From: Veronia pacifica
GTDB lineage: Bacteria; Pseudomonadota; Gammaproteobacteria; Enterobacterales; Vibrionaceae
Direction: 5' to 3'
Assembly: GCF_001707825.1 (NCBI RefSeq)
Contig: NZ_LYBM01000002.1
Location: forward strand, 62,001 to 126,000
Length of the DNA: 64,000 nucleotides
The translations under genes and the position numbers were made by a program. Shown one piece after another: positions 1 to 6,869 of the stretch. The notes under the pieces are model-generated. The model was not told the DNA's origin, made no database searches, and worked only from the letters and a program-made list of their open reading frames with translations. Positions within the stretch are counted from its first letter, which is position 1. Every line of letters starts with the position of its first letter.

Positions 1-378
1 GTGCTTGGGTTAGAGACGATAGATGAGCAACTCATATTTCTGACTAACCTGGGTAAAGGTAACGAAGATACGTTCATACGAAAATTGCTCAACGATTTAC
101 CTGAATCAAAGGAGAAAATGAAGGAGCTTCTGCTTGCATGGCGTAACGGGAACATGAATCAACTGGAAAAAGTCTTTAACCAAGAGACAAAAGAGAATTT
201 CCCAGACCTATATCAGTCTCTTGTTGTAAAAAGAAATAACGCCTGGATACCGAAAATTGAGCAATTGTTTGGTGATAAAAATACTGAGTTTGTTCTGGTG
301 GGAGCAGGGCATTTGTCAGGAGACGTGGGCTTGTTAAAACAGCTTGCTGATAAAGGATACAAACTTGAGCAGATGTAA
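1..378 (+). CDS. TraB/GumN family protein, C-terminal part (5' end outside window)
   Basis: The reading frame is already open at the window edge, so only the last 125 residues or so are visible and the true start lies upstream. The piece contains GLETIDEQL near its beginning, an RNNAWIPKIEQLF block and, near the end, VGAGHLSGDVGLL followed by a Gly-Tyr. These are hallmarks of the TraB/GumN (PF01963) fold, whose conserved GxE and GxxH motifs suggest a metal-dependent hydrolase. Many bacterial members are exported, but the signal peptide would be outside the window. The substrate is unknown. A near-perfect AT-rich inverted repeat follows about 50 bases after the stop. Family call fairly sure; function not known. 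Confidence 0.75.
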   Translation: MLGLETIDEQLIFLTNLGKGNEDTFIRKLLNDLPESKEKMKELLLAWRNGNMNQLEKVFNQETKENFPDLYQSLVVKRNNAWIPKIEQLFGDKNTEFVLVGAGHLSGDVGLLKQLADKGYKLEQM

Positions 379-427
379 CATGGTCTAATCCAGCTTGTTA
401 CTGATAGCTTTACGAGTATATTCCATT

Positions 428-462
428 ATTTAAGCTATATGCATCAAACATATAACTTAAAT
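428..462. repeat. AT-rich inverted repeat, 14-bp arms
   Basis: Arms at 428-441 and 449-462 are reverse complements except for one position and flank a 7-base spacer. The repeat lies about 50 bases after the stop of the TraB/GumN gene. No run of T follows directly, so it is not a canonical terminator. It could be a transcript-end hairpin or a protein-binding palindrome. Confidence 0.5.
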
Positions 463-667
463 TTCTTATATTTTATCAAGCGTTTTTTTCAAAAAAAACA
501 ACAATTTGCACATTCATATTTTTTTGCGAAACGATACCTATATACCTTTTCGATAATACTTCTCTTGGCTCTGCAGAAAACAGTTTTAGTGTCACACACA
601 GGGCAGAATAGAATTTTGCTCATAAATATCATCTAAATATTTTGATTATCTTTTTGGTTGATTACGC

Positions 668-698
668 AGCCAAATCCAAACCTTTGTTGGCTTTTTTT
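668..698 (+). terminator. Probable rho-independent terminator
   Basis: AGCCAA at 668-673 pairs with TTGGCT at 687-692 and is followed directly by a run of T. The stem is only 6 bp with a 13-base loop, so it is a modest terminator. It lies about 300 bases after the TraB/GumN stop and before the MFS gene. The stretch 379-667 holds no convincing gene; a small RNA ending here is possible but unsupported. Confidence 0.45.
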
Positions 699-745
699 CT
701 AGGTATTCAGTCTGATTTTATTTTGATTCAAGCCTGAGTGCTGAC

Positions 746-779
746 AAGCTGAACAATCTGCCCTCTTTTTGTTCAGCTT
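746..779. promoter_or_regulatory. Perfect 11-bp inverted repeat upstream of MFS gene
   Basis: AAGCTGAACAA (746-756) and TTGTTCAGCTT (769-779) are exact reverse complements separated by 12 bases. The repeat lies about 180 bases before the chosen MFS start. There is no T-run after it, so an operator or a leader hairpin is more likely than a terminator. Confidence 0.45.
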
Positions 780-960
780 TATCATTGTCAAAGATTCTCC
801 ACGCTAGGAGCAATTGAAATCGTCAGTAACGCTCCGAGAGGCCTCAGTATTTCAAGATGATCAAAGATTGATCGCATTGAGTATTTTTAATCGCCAGCGG
901 GTGTTAAAGGTGGAATCGTCTGGGTATAGTGCAAGATGCCCTCAAGAAGAGAGACGGAAA

Positions 961-2139
961 ATGGCAAGAGACACAAAATATCTACTGATTGCAATGGCTG
1001 TGGTCATGACTCTGGTTTTTTCAGTATGGAATGTTCTGTTAAATAACTTCGTCGTTGAAAAAGCCGCATTTACAGGCCAAGAAATAGGAATTTTGCAGAG
1101 CTTGCGTGAAGTTCCCGGTTTTCTTGCTTTTACTGCCATTTACCTACTCTTGTGGTTTAAAGAGCAGACATTTGCCCTTATTTTTCTTGCGTTGATGTGT
1201 CTAGGGGTTGCCATTACAGGATGGTTTCCCACTACCTATGGCCTTTACATGACGACTATGGTCATGTCGATTGGCTTCCACTATTTTGAGACAGTCAATC
1301 AATCCCTGACCTTGCAATGGGTAGACAAAGATGAAAGTGCCGCTTTTATGGGGAAGATACTGGCATGGAAAGGTGCGGCAAGTTTGCTGGCTTACTCTGC
1401 TGTTTGGGTATTGATGGAGTATTTCAATATCTCTTACAACGTCGTCTATATGTTATTTGGTTTGGTTGGACTCATTATTGTTGTGGGGCTTTGGCTATAT
1501 TTCCCATTGTTCCGTCAAGCCCATCAACAACACCGTAAACTCATTCTACGAAAGCGTTACTGGTTATATTACAGTCTTACTTTTCTCAGTGGTGCCAGAC
1601 GACAAATCTTTATTGTTTTCGCCGGATTTATGATGGTAGAGAAGTTCGGCTACTCGGTGGGAGAAATAAGCCTGCTTTTTATTATTAATTATATATTTAA
1701 TATGTTGTTTGCTGAGCGTATCGGTCGTTGGATTGGTAAGGTTGGTGAGCGAAAGGCACTGACCGTCGAATACATAGGTTTGATCTGTGTCTTCACCAGC
1801 TATGCTTTTGTTGAAAATAGTTATATTGCCGGTGGGTTGTACGTTATTGACCATTTATTTTTTGCGTTAGCAATTGCAATAAAGACATATTTTCAGAAAA
1901 TTGCGGCTCCCGAGGATATTGCATCAACGGCGGGTGTGAGTTTTACCATTAACCATATTACCGCTGTTTTTATACCTGCGATCCTTGGCGTAGTTTGGCT
2001 CACTTCCCCTACATTTGTCTTTCTATTCGGTAGTGCATTAGCGGCATCTTCGTTGGTGCTGGCACTTCTGGTACCACGTAAGCCATCGGCAGGCAATGAG
2101 GTGTTTTCTACCAACAAAACAGCACAGGATGTGACCTGA
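961..2139 (+). CDS. MFS transporter
   Basis: The product (392 residues from this start) is almost entirely made of hydrophobic helices and has the layout of a 12-helix major facilitator superfamily carrier, with a basic loop (QQHRKLILRKRYW) between the halves near residue 185. Substrate is not evident. An upstream TTG at 814 would add 49 residues of polar, low-quality sequence. I prefer the ATG at 961 because the first membrane helix follows it immediately and an AAGAAGAGAG stretch lies about 7 bases before it. The gene appears monocistronic, with an inverted repeat at 746-779 upstream that could be an operator. Confidence 0.75.
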   Translation: MARDTKYLLIAMAVVMTLVFSVWNVLLNNFVVEKAAFTGQEIGILQSLREVPGFLAFTAIYLLLWFKEQTFALIFLALMCLGVAITGWFPTTYGLYMTTMVMSIGFHYFETVNQSLTLQWVDKDESAAFMGKILAWKGAASLLAYSAVWVLMEYFNISYNVVYMLFGLVGLIIVVGLWLYFPLFRQAHQQHRKLILRKRYWLYYSLTFLSGARRQIFIVFAGFMMVEKFGYSVGEISLLFIINYIFNMLFAERIGRWIGKVGERKALTVEYIGLICVFTSYAFVENSYIAGGLYVIDHLFFALAIAIKTYFQKIAAPEDIASTAGVSFTINHITAVFIPAILGVVWLTSPTFVFLFGSALAASSLVLALLVPRKPSAGNEVFSTNKTAQDVT

Positions 2140-2302
2140 AAAGGTAAATAGGCGAATCCTGAGAAAGTTAAGGTGTCGTTTTTTTAGCTTTTAGCTTCTG
2201 GTTATTGGACATAGCGCAGAGTCTGAAATTGGCAGTGGAGGTACTCTTTAGGAGTGCTATCGTTAGATAGAACCAGTTCTCACTTCTACCTTGGGAGGTT
2301 TT

Positions 2303-2560
2303 ATGCCATTTACCCCTGACCTAGTCGACGAGTTGAACATGCTGGTCAAATTTACGCTCTCTTCAGATATGGCTGGTCTAAAAGTACACAGTGATGCGAG
2401 TCCTTCATTGATTGAGGCAACACAAAGGCTGTATCAGAAAGGTTTGGTGACAGATTATGATGGTGGTTATCTCACCTCTATTGGTCGCGATGCAGTTGAG
2501 CATGCCAAAGAGGCTCTGCGAATATTAAATTCGGTACCACAACAAAAAACGGGAAGCTAA
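2303..2560 (+). CDS. TIGR02647 family conserved protein
   Basis: This 85-residue soluble protein begins MPFTPDLVDELNMLVKF and ends with a helix rich in Ala, Glu and His (AVEHAKEALRIL). The pattern matches the small conserved family TIGR02647, found mainly in Pseudomonas and vibrios, whose function is unknown. The ATG at 2303 is preferred over a TTG 12 bases upstream because GGGAGG (2293-2298) sits at the right distance as ribosome binding site and family members begin MPFTP. The stop codon lies in the loop of a hairpin that also ends the convergent symporter gene. Confidence 0.8.
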   Translation: MPFTPDLVDELNMLVKFTLSSDMAGLKVHSDASPSLIEATQRLYQKGLVTDYDGGYLTSIGRDAVEHAKEALRILNSVPQQKTGS

Positions 2561-2569
2561 CGCTTCCCG
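2550..2569. terminator. Bidirectional terminator between TIGR02647 gene and symporter gene
   Basis: CGGGAAGC (2550-2557) and GCTTCCCG (2562-2569) form an 8-bp stem with a 4-base loop. On the minus strand it is followed by TTTTTTGTT, an excellent tail for the symporter gene; on the plus strand the tail is weaker. The TAA of the plus-strand gene is in the loop. Confidence 0.8.
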
Positions 2570-2577
2570 ATATTCTT

Positions 2578-4020
2578 TTATTGATGTTTGTTCCAGACAT
2601 CTTTATCTATTTGTTTGTCTAACTGCGGAAACTTCTTCCGGTCAAAGGATGGGGTGACGCCTCGCTTCCTTTGTTCCTCGTAATCTTTTAGCAAAGCAAA
2701 AACGATATTTGATAAAAGAAGGATAGCAACGAGATTGATCAAGGCCATCATTCCCATTGATAAGTCTGCAAAGGCCCAAACTGTCGGCAAGTCTGTTATT
2801 GCACCAACCACAATGATACCGAGTACCACAACACGATAGACATTGATTGCCAGTTTGCTATCAAAGATATAGCGAATATTTGATTCGCCATAAGAATAGT
2901 TAGCGATTAATGAAGTGAAAGCGAATAGCAAAATGGCAATGGCGACAAAGCCTGAGCCCCAGCTTCCAACCTCAACTTCCAGAGCTTTCTGTGTCAGTGC
3001 GATGCCGGTAACGCCGCTTTCTGGCTCCATTACCCCTGAAAGTAAGATAATTGCAGCGGTCGCAGTACAAATAACAATGGTGTCAACAAACACTCCCAGC
3101 ATTTGTACATAGCCCTGAGCGACGGGATGGTTCGGATCAGTCGTTGCTGTTGCTGCAGCATTCGGCGCTGAGCCCATACCTGCCTCGTTTGAGAACAGGC
3201 CACGTTTTATGCCCTGCATCATCGCCTGAGCAATAGCGTAACCCATCGCACCACCTGCCGCCTGTTCAAAGCCCAGTGCGCTTTTCACTATGGTGGCGAA
3301 TACGCTTGGTAGCTGAGTGATATTGGCAAAAACAACATAGAAGGCCACGATAAGGTAACCAAGCGCCATGAATGGCACAATGAGTTCTGCAACTCTTGCC
3401 ACCGAGCGCATACCACCAAAAATAATTGGGGCAACGGCGACAGCCAGCAAAATACCAACCAAGGTATGATCAAAACCAAATGCATTATCCATTGCGGCAG
3501 CAATAGAGTTGGATTGAACGCCGTTAAAGGCAATACCAAATGCGACAATCAGACAAAGCGCAAAAAGGACACCTAACCAACGTTGACCTAGGCCTTTTTC
3601 AATATAGTAAGCAGGTCCGCCTCTAAATGTGCTGTCACCATTGTTGACTTTATAAGCCTGCGCCAGTGTGGATTCAATAAAGCTGGTGGACATACCGACC
3701 AGTGCTGTTATCCACATCCAGAAGATTGCGCCCGGGCCACCAAGATAAATAGCTACGGCAACCCCTGCCATATTACCTGTCCCCACGCGCGCAGCTAAAC
3801 TCGTGCTGAATGCCTGAAAAGACGATATGCCACCTTCAGCTCCCTGACGGCTGGAAGATATCAACGAGAACATATGGCCGAACTGACGAAACTGTAAAAA
3901 TCCCATTCTAATCGTAAAATACAAGCCTGCACCAATAAGGAGATAAATGAGTACACTTCCCCAAAGCAAGCCATTTCCGGCATCAACAAATGCAACGAAA
4001 GCGTCTTTAACGTCCGTCAT
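2578..4020 (-). CDS. Sodium:alanine/glycine symporter family (AGCS) protein
   Basis: This 480-residue integral membrane protein imports a small neutral amino acid, typically alanine or glycine, with sodium. Family signatures are visible: GGISSFQAFSTSLAARVGTG followed by NMAGVAVAIYLGGPGAIFWM, the FRGGPAYYIEKGLG segment, and GLFSNEAGMGSAPNAAATA. About 11 hydrophobic segments are seen. The ATG at 4020 is chosen over a GTG at 4032 because the GTG overlaps the GGAG ribosome binding site and the family starts near this Met. Transcription ends at the strong hairpin 2550-2569. The roughly 200-base leader is highly structured (see separate entry). The exact substrate cannot be read from sequence. Confidence 0.88.
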   Translation of the reverse strand: MTDVKDAFVAFVDAGNGLLWGSVLIYLLIGAGLYFTIRMGFLQFRQFGHMFSLISSSRQGAEGGISSFQAFSTSLAARVGTGNMAGVAVAIYLGGPGAIFWMWITALVGMSTSFIESTLAQAYKVNNGDSTFRGGPAYYIEKGLGQRWLGVLFALCLIVAFGIAFNGVQSNSIAAAMDNAFGFDHTLVGILLAVAVAPIIFGGMRSVARVAELIVPFMALGYLIVAFYVVFANITQLPSVFATIVKSALGFEQAAGGAMGYAIAQAMMQGIKRGLFSNEAGMGSAPNAAATATTDPNHPVAQGYVQMLGVFVDTIVICTATAAIILLSGVMEPESGVTGIALTQKALEVEVGSWGSGFVAIAILLFAFTSLIANYSYGESNIRYIFDSKLAINVYRVVVLGIIVVGAITDLPTVWAFADLSMGMMALINLVAILLLSNIVFALLKDYEEQRKRGVTPSFDRKKFPQLDKQIDKDVWNKHQ

Positions 4021-4047
4021 ATTACACTCCACTGTAGATTTTCTTTT

Positions 4048-4140
4048 GCCGGATCAGATAATGCGATGAGCATTAGACCCGGCAGTACCTTTTGGCGTTC
4101 CAGTGCCTGCGAGTGGTGTCCATTCCTTACATCAGGTCTA
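4048..4140 (-). promoter_or_regulatory. Structured mRNA leader of the symporter gene, possible attenuator or riboswitch
   Basis: Reading the minus strand, GCCGGGTC (4083-4076) pairs with GATCCGGC (4055-4048), and TAATGC pairs with GCATTA inside it, giving a long two-part hairpin. Two other pairings compete: TAGACC (4140-4135) with GGTCTA (4079-4074), and GGCA (4107-4104) with TGCC (4084-4081). The structure ends about 20 bases before the GGAG ribosome binding site. Some vibrio symporters of this family carry a tandem glycine riboswitch, but I do not find its conserved blocks here, so this is an unclassified leader. The remaining sequence up to 4406 holds no gene; it has a GCCCACT hairpin at 4368-4388 without a T-tail. 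Confidence 0.4.
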
Positions 4141-4406
4141 CATTCATTGAGTTTTTCGTAGAGAGCAGAGCCTCGTTAGACGTAAAACTTGAATTTGATC
4201 CAATAACCATGATGAAAACGGCGAGAATAATACAGATAAAGAGGGTCTAAAGCAGGTCTTGATTAATGGGAACGGTCAGATTGATCCAATTTGTTTCGAT
4301 TGTGTGAGCTTTATTCGGAAAATGTTGGATTTTAGGCAGGGTTGATTCTTTTCCTCGTTTTATCTTTGCCCACTGTAAATAAGTGGGCGGTAGGTAATAT
4401 ATGCAG

Positions 4407-4565
4407 TTAACGCGTATTTTCTTTCCTTCTTTCGAGATCCTGTTTAACTATCTCTAGTGCTTTCAGAGCAGTATCAATCTCAATTTCATTTGTTTCGAGC
4501 AGATATATCAGATCGACTGCCAGTTTTATTTCTGCTGGTGCATTTTCCAGCCCCTGATCACTCAT
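4407..4565 (-). CDS. ybaM: YbaM family protein (DUF2496)
   Basis: A 52-residue protein with the signature [19 protein letters not shown], closely resembling E. coli YbaM (LENAPDDVKLAVDLI). It is small, acidic and helical; no activity is established to my knowledge. The ATG at 4565 is chosen because AAGGA lies just before it and YbaM proteins begin here; extension to 4634 would add a poor 23-residue tail that overlaps the deacetylase gene. In E. coli ybaM directly follows priC. Here a deacetylase gene lies between the two, but all three are co-oriented and nearly touching, so they probably share a transcript. Confidence 0.8.
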   Translation of the reverse strand: MSDQGLENAPAEIKLAVDLIYLLETNEIEIDTALKALEIVKQDLERRKENTR

Positions 4566-4578
4566 ATTATCCTTCGTC

Positions 4579-5493
4579 TTATTCGGTTTGATGAGAATGA
4601 AATATCGATAATGCTGAACGCACAAGTTCTGCATGTAAAGGAATTAATGTTGACTGGTCAGTTCGGTAACCGCCACCAATGACACTTGCAACGGGTATTT
4701 GATGATCTTTGCACAGAGCCATCACTGCATCATCCCTCTTGCGAATACCTCCCTGACTGACTGAAAAGTAGCCGAGTTCGTCATCGATGTGGATATCGAC
4801 GCCTGCATCATAAATGATCATATCGGGTTGATATTGATGCACAGCGAGTGTAACTGCCGGGATGAACTGCGACAGATAATCGGCGTCATCAGTGTTTCTT
4901 GGGAGTGGTAAGTCCATATCCGATGACGGCTTTCTTGATGGAAAGTTTTTATCACAATGGACTGAAAAGGTAATAATGTCATTGTGATCTGCTGCCAAAG
5001 TCGCAGTGCCGTCACCATGGTGCACATCGCAATCAATGATCATCACCCGCTCGATATCTGGTTTGGTTAGCGCGTGTCTCGCAGCAAGAAAAAGATCGTT
5101 GAACAGACAAAACCCACTGCCAAAATCGAAGTGTGAATGGTGATATCCCCCGGTGAGATGAACCGCGCAACCATGCTCGAGGGCTTTATCAACAGTAAGT
5201 AGCGTACCACCGAGTGATGTCAGGCTGCGTCTGATGAGAGCCTCGCTCCACGGGAAGCCAATGCGGCGCATTTTCACTAACGGCAGTGTGCCATTGATCA
5301 GCGCAGTGACGTATTCCGGCGCATGCTGTTCGCAGAGGAGCTGCCAGTCAATTGATGACGGTAAGTGATACTCAACAGGCCAGCATTGCTTATCGATGTG
5401 TTCTTTCAGTAGACGATACTTTTGAAGCGGGTATCTGTGTTCTTCTGGAAGAGGGAAATCAGAATAAATTGGATGATAAATAAGGGGGAGCAT
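4579..5493 (-). CDS. Histone deacetylase family (HDAC-like) amidohydrolase
   Basis: A 304-residue cytoplasmic zinc enzyme of the HDAC/acetoin-utilisation/acetylpolyamine amidohydrolase superfamily. The motifs are in order: [19 protein letters not shown] (two catalytic His then the substrate pocket), [12 protein letters not shown] (zinc-binding Asp and His), SVHCDKNFP, and [14 protein letters not shown] (third zinc Asp). All metal ligands appear intact, so it should be active. Substrate is unknown: acetyl-lysine, acetylpolyamine or another N-acetyl compound. It lies between priC (one base apart) and ybaM (13 bases from the ybaM start), which suggests co-transcription, though a link to replication restart is not implied by the family. 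Confidence 0.88.
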   Translation of the reverse strand: MLPLIYHPIYSDFPLPEEHRYPLQKYRLLKEHIDKQCWPVEYHLPSSIDWQLLCEQHAPEYVTALINGTLPLVKMRRIGFPWSEALIRRSLTSLGGTLLTVDKALEHGCAVHLTGGYHHSHFDFGSGFCLFNDLFLAARHALTKPDIERVMIIDCDVHHGDGTATLAADHNDIITFSVHCDKNFPSRKPSSDMDLPLPRNTDDADYLSQFIPAVTLAVHQYQPDMIIYDAGVDIHIDDELGYFSVSQGGIRKRDDAVMALCKDHQIPVASVIGGGYRTDQSTLIPLHAELVRSALSIFHSHQTE

Positions 5494-5494
5494 A

Positions 5495-6046
5495 TCAGCC
5501 TTTTTTCTCCCTGAATGAAATACGACCTTCTATACGGGCTTTTGCTTCACGGCAACGTGATAAGCGTTTTTCCAGTGCGAGCAGTTTCTTCTGACATGCC
5601 TGTTGTTCTTTTAGGGTGTCGCACTGACTAAGCTGTGTTTCACTATCGCGTACCATATCCTCAAGGCGTCTCTCCCAGCCCTGATGTTGTGCCAAGTCTT
5701 GATAAAGCTGACTAATGGAGACAGACGTCTTTGGCGCATAGTGTTTTTCTTTTTCCCTGATCCCGAGGGTTGCCATTTCCCTTTGCAGAGCTGATACCTG
5801 ATTCAGCAAGGTTTCACACAAGTGATCAGCTCTGGCAGCAGAGAGCTTTCCGCTTTGCTGTTCTTTTTCTAATGTGCTGATAATAGATTGCGTTTCATTG
5901 ACGCAGGCGGTCAGCAATTTTGAACGGCATTTAAAAAGCCTTTCGTCAAATAACGGTCGACGTCCCTCGCCACGCTTTCTGTCTATATCTGCAGCATGTT
6001 TTGCCATTTGTTCCAGTTGTTGTTTAATCGGAGATAATGCTGTCAT
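5495..6046 (-). CDS. priC: Primosomal replication protein N'' (PriC)
   Basis: A 183-residue basic, helical protein. PriC is an accessory of replication restart that recognises stalled forks with single-stranded gaps and helps reload DnaB through DnaC or an equivalent. The family features visible here are a charged N-terminal coiled-coil half and a C-terminal RRLEDMV...CQKKLLALEKRLSRCREA pattern, with length close to E. coli PriC (175). The neighbourhood agrees: ybaM is nearby as in E. coli. The annotated start MTALSPIKQQLEQM fits the family. The stop lies one base from the deacetylase start, indicating coupling. Confidence 0.82.
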   Translation of the reverse strand: MTALSPIKQQLEQMAKHAADIDRKRGEGRRPLFDERLFKCRSKLLTACVNETQSIISTLEKEQQSGKLSAARADHLCETLLNQVSALQREMATLGIREKEKHYAPKTSVSISQLYQDLAQHQGWERRLEDMVRDSETQLSQCDTLKEQQACQKKLLALEKRLSRCREAKARIEGRISFREKKG

Positions 6047-6079
6047 AGCAATAGACTCACCTCATAGGTAGATTCAAGA

Positions 6080-6853
6080 TTAAAACCATGCATCCATAGC
6101 AAGTTTACCTGACATCACCAAAACTACCGTGATAAAAATAGGGCGGATAAACCTTGAGCCGAAACGGATAGCTGAATGCGCTCCGACAAAAGCACCGGCC
6201 ATGAGGCATATACCCATTGTCAGACCTAACACCCAATTGACATGACCCAATATCATAAAAGTGATCAGTGAAGTGATATTGCTGATGAAGTTCATCGCTT
6301 TTGCGACCCCGGTTGCCAGTAACATATTGAGCTTGTAAAGCGACATGGTGGAAACCGTCCAGAATGCACCGGTTCCGGGGCCCGCAACACCGTCGTAGAA
6401 GCCAAGGGCCAGCCCTTGTGAGATTTGCGTTTTACGTAATCGTGAGGTCTTCTCTGGCAACTGGTCTCGGCGGCCCGTGATTGAGGGGCTGAAAATCGTG
6501 TACAACGCTGTTGCGATGATGAGCACAGGTAATGCTTTTTCTAACCAATCAGTGTCTATTACATTAACGATAAGAGTGCCAAACACCGCACCAAACAGAG
6601 TGGCAATACCTGCTTTTAACCAAAAGTTAGGTGAAAAGAGATCTTTGCGATAAAACGTTATCGCAGCCGTTGATGAAGCGAATGTCGCCGCTAATTTATT
6701 AGTACCGAGAGCAAGGTGAGGTGGCAAGCCTGCTGAGAGCAATGCTGGGATCATCAGCATTCCTCCGCCACCCGCGACAGCATCTATAAAACCAGCAGAA
6801 AACGCGATGGCAGCCAGTACCGAAAACATCGAGGTATCAAACAACTCAGGCAT
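6080..6853 (-). CDS. TSUP family transporter (TauE/SafE type, YfcA-like)
   Basis: A 257-residue membrane protein with about eight hydrophobic segments. Its N-terminal block FSAGFIDAVAGGGGMLMIPA and the TNKLAATFAS segment are the repeated signatures of the TSUP family, which exports or imports sulfur-containing anions or organic acids; the closest E. coli relative appears to be YfcA. The ATG at 6853 is chosen because family members start just before this helix; a start at 6958 would overlap dinG by about 90 bases. It begins 16 bases after the dinG stop, so the two genes probably share a transcript. Substrate unknown. Confidence 0.82.
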   Translation of the reverse strand: MPELFDTSMFSVLAAIAFSAGFIDAVAGGGGMLMIPALLSAGLPPHLALGTNKLAATFASSTAAITFYRKDLFSPNFWLKAGIATLFGAVFGTLIVNVIDTDWLEKALPVLIIATALYTIFSPSITGRRDQLPEKTSRLRKTQISQGLALGFYDGVAGPGTGAFWTVSTMSLYKLNMLLATGVAKAMNFISNITSLITFMILGHVNWVLGLTMGICLMAGAFVGAHSAIRFGSRFIRPIFITVVLVMSGKLAMDAWF

Positions 6854-6869
6854 GAAAAAAGTCCATTTA

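Noticed and set aside
439-636. A 65-codon plus-strand frame rich in Phe, Ile and Leu
   Set aside because: AT-rich composition, no ribosome binding site and it overlaps an inverted repeat; no family features.
4021-4140. Tandem glycine riboswitch before the symporter gene
   Set aside because: Expected from some vibrio relatives, but the conserved GGAGAG and CCGAAGGGGCAA-like cores are not present; kept only as an unclassified structured leader.
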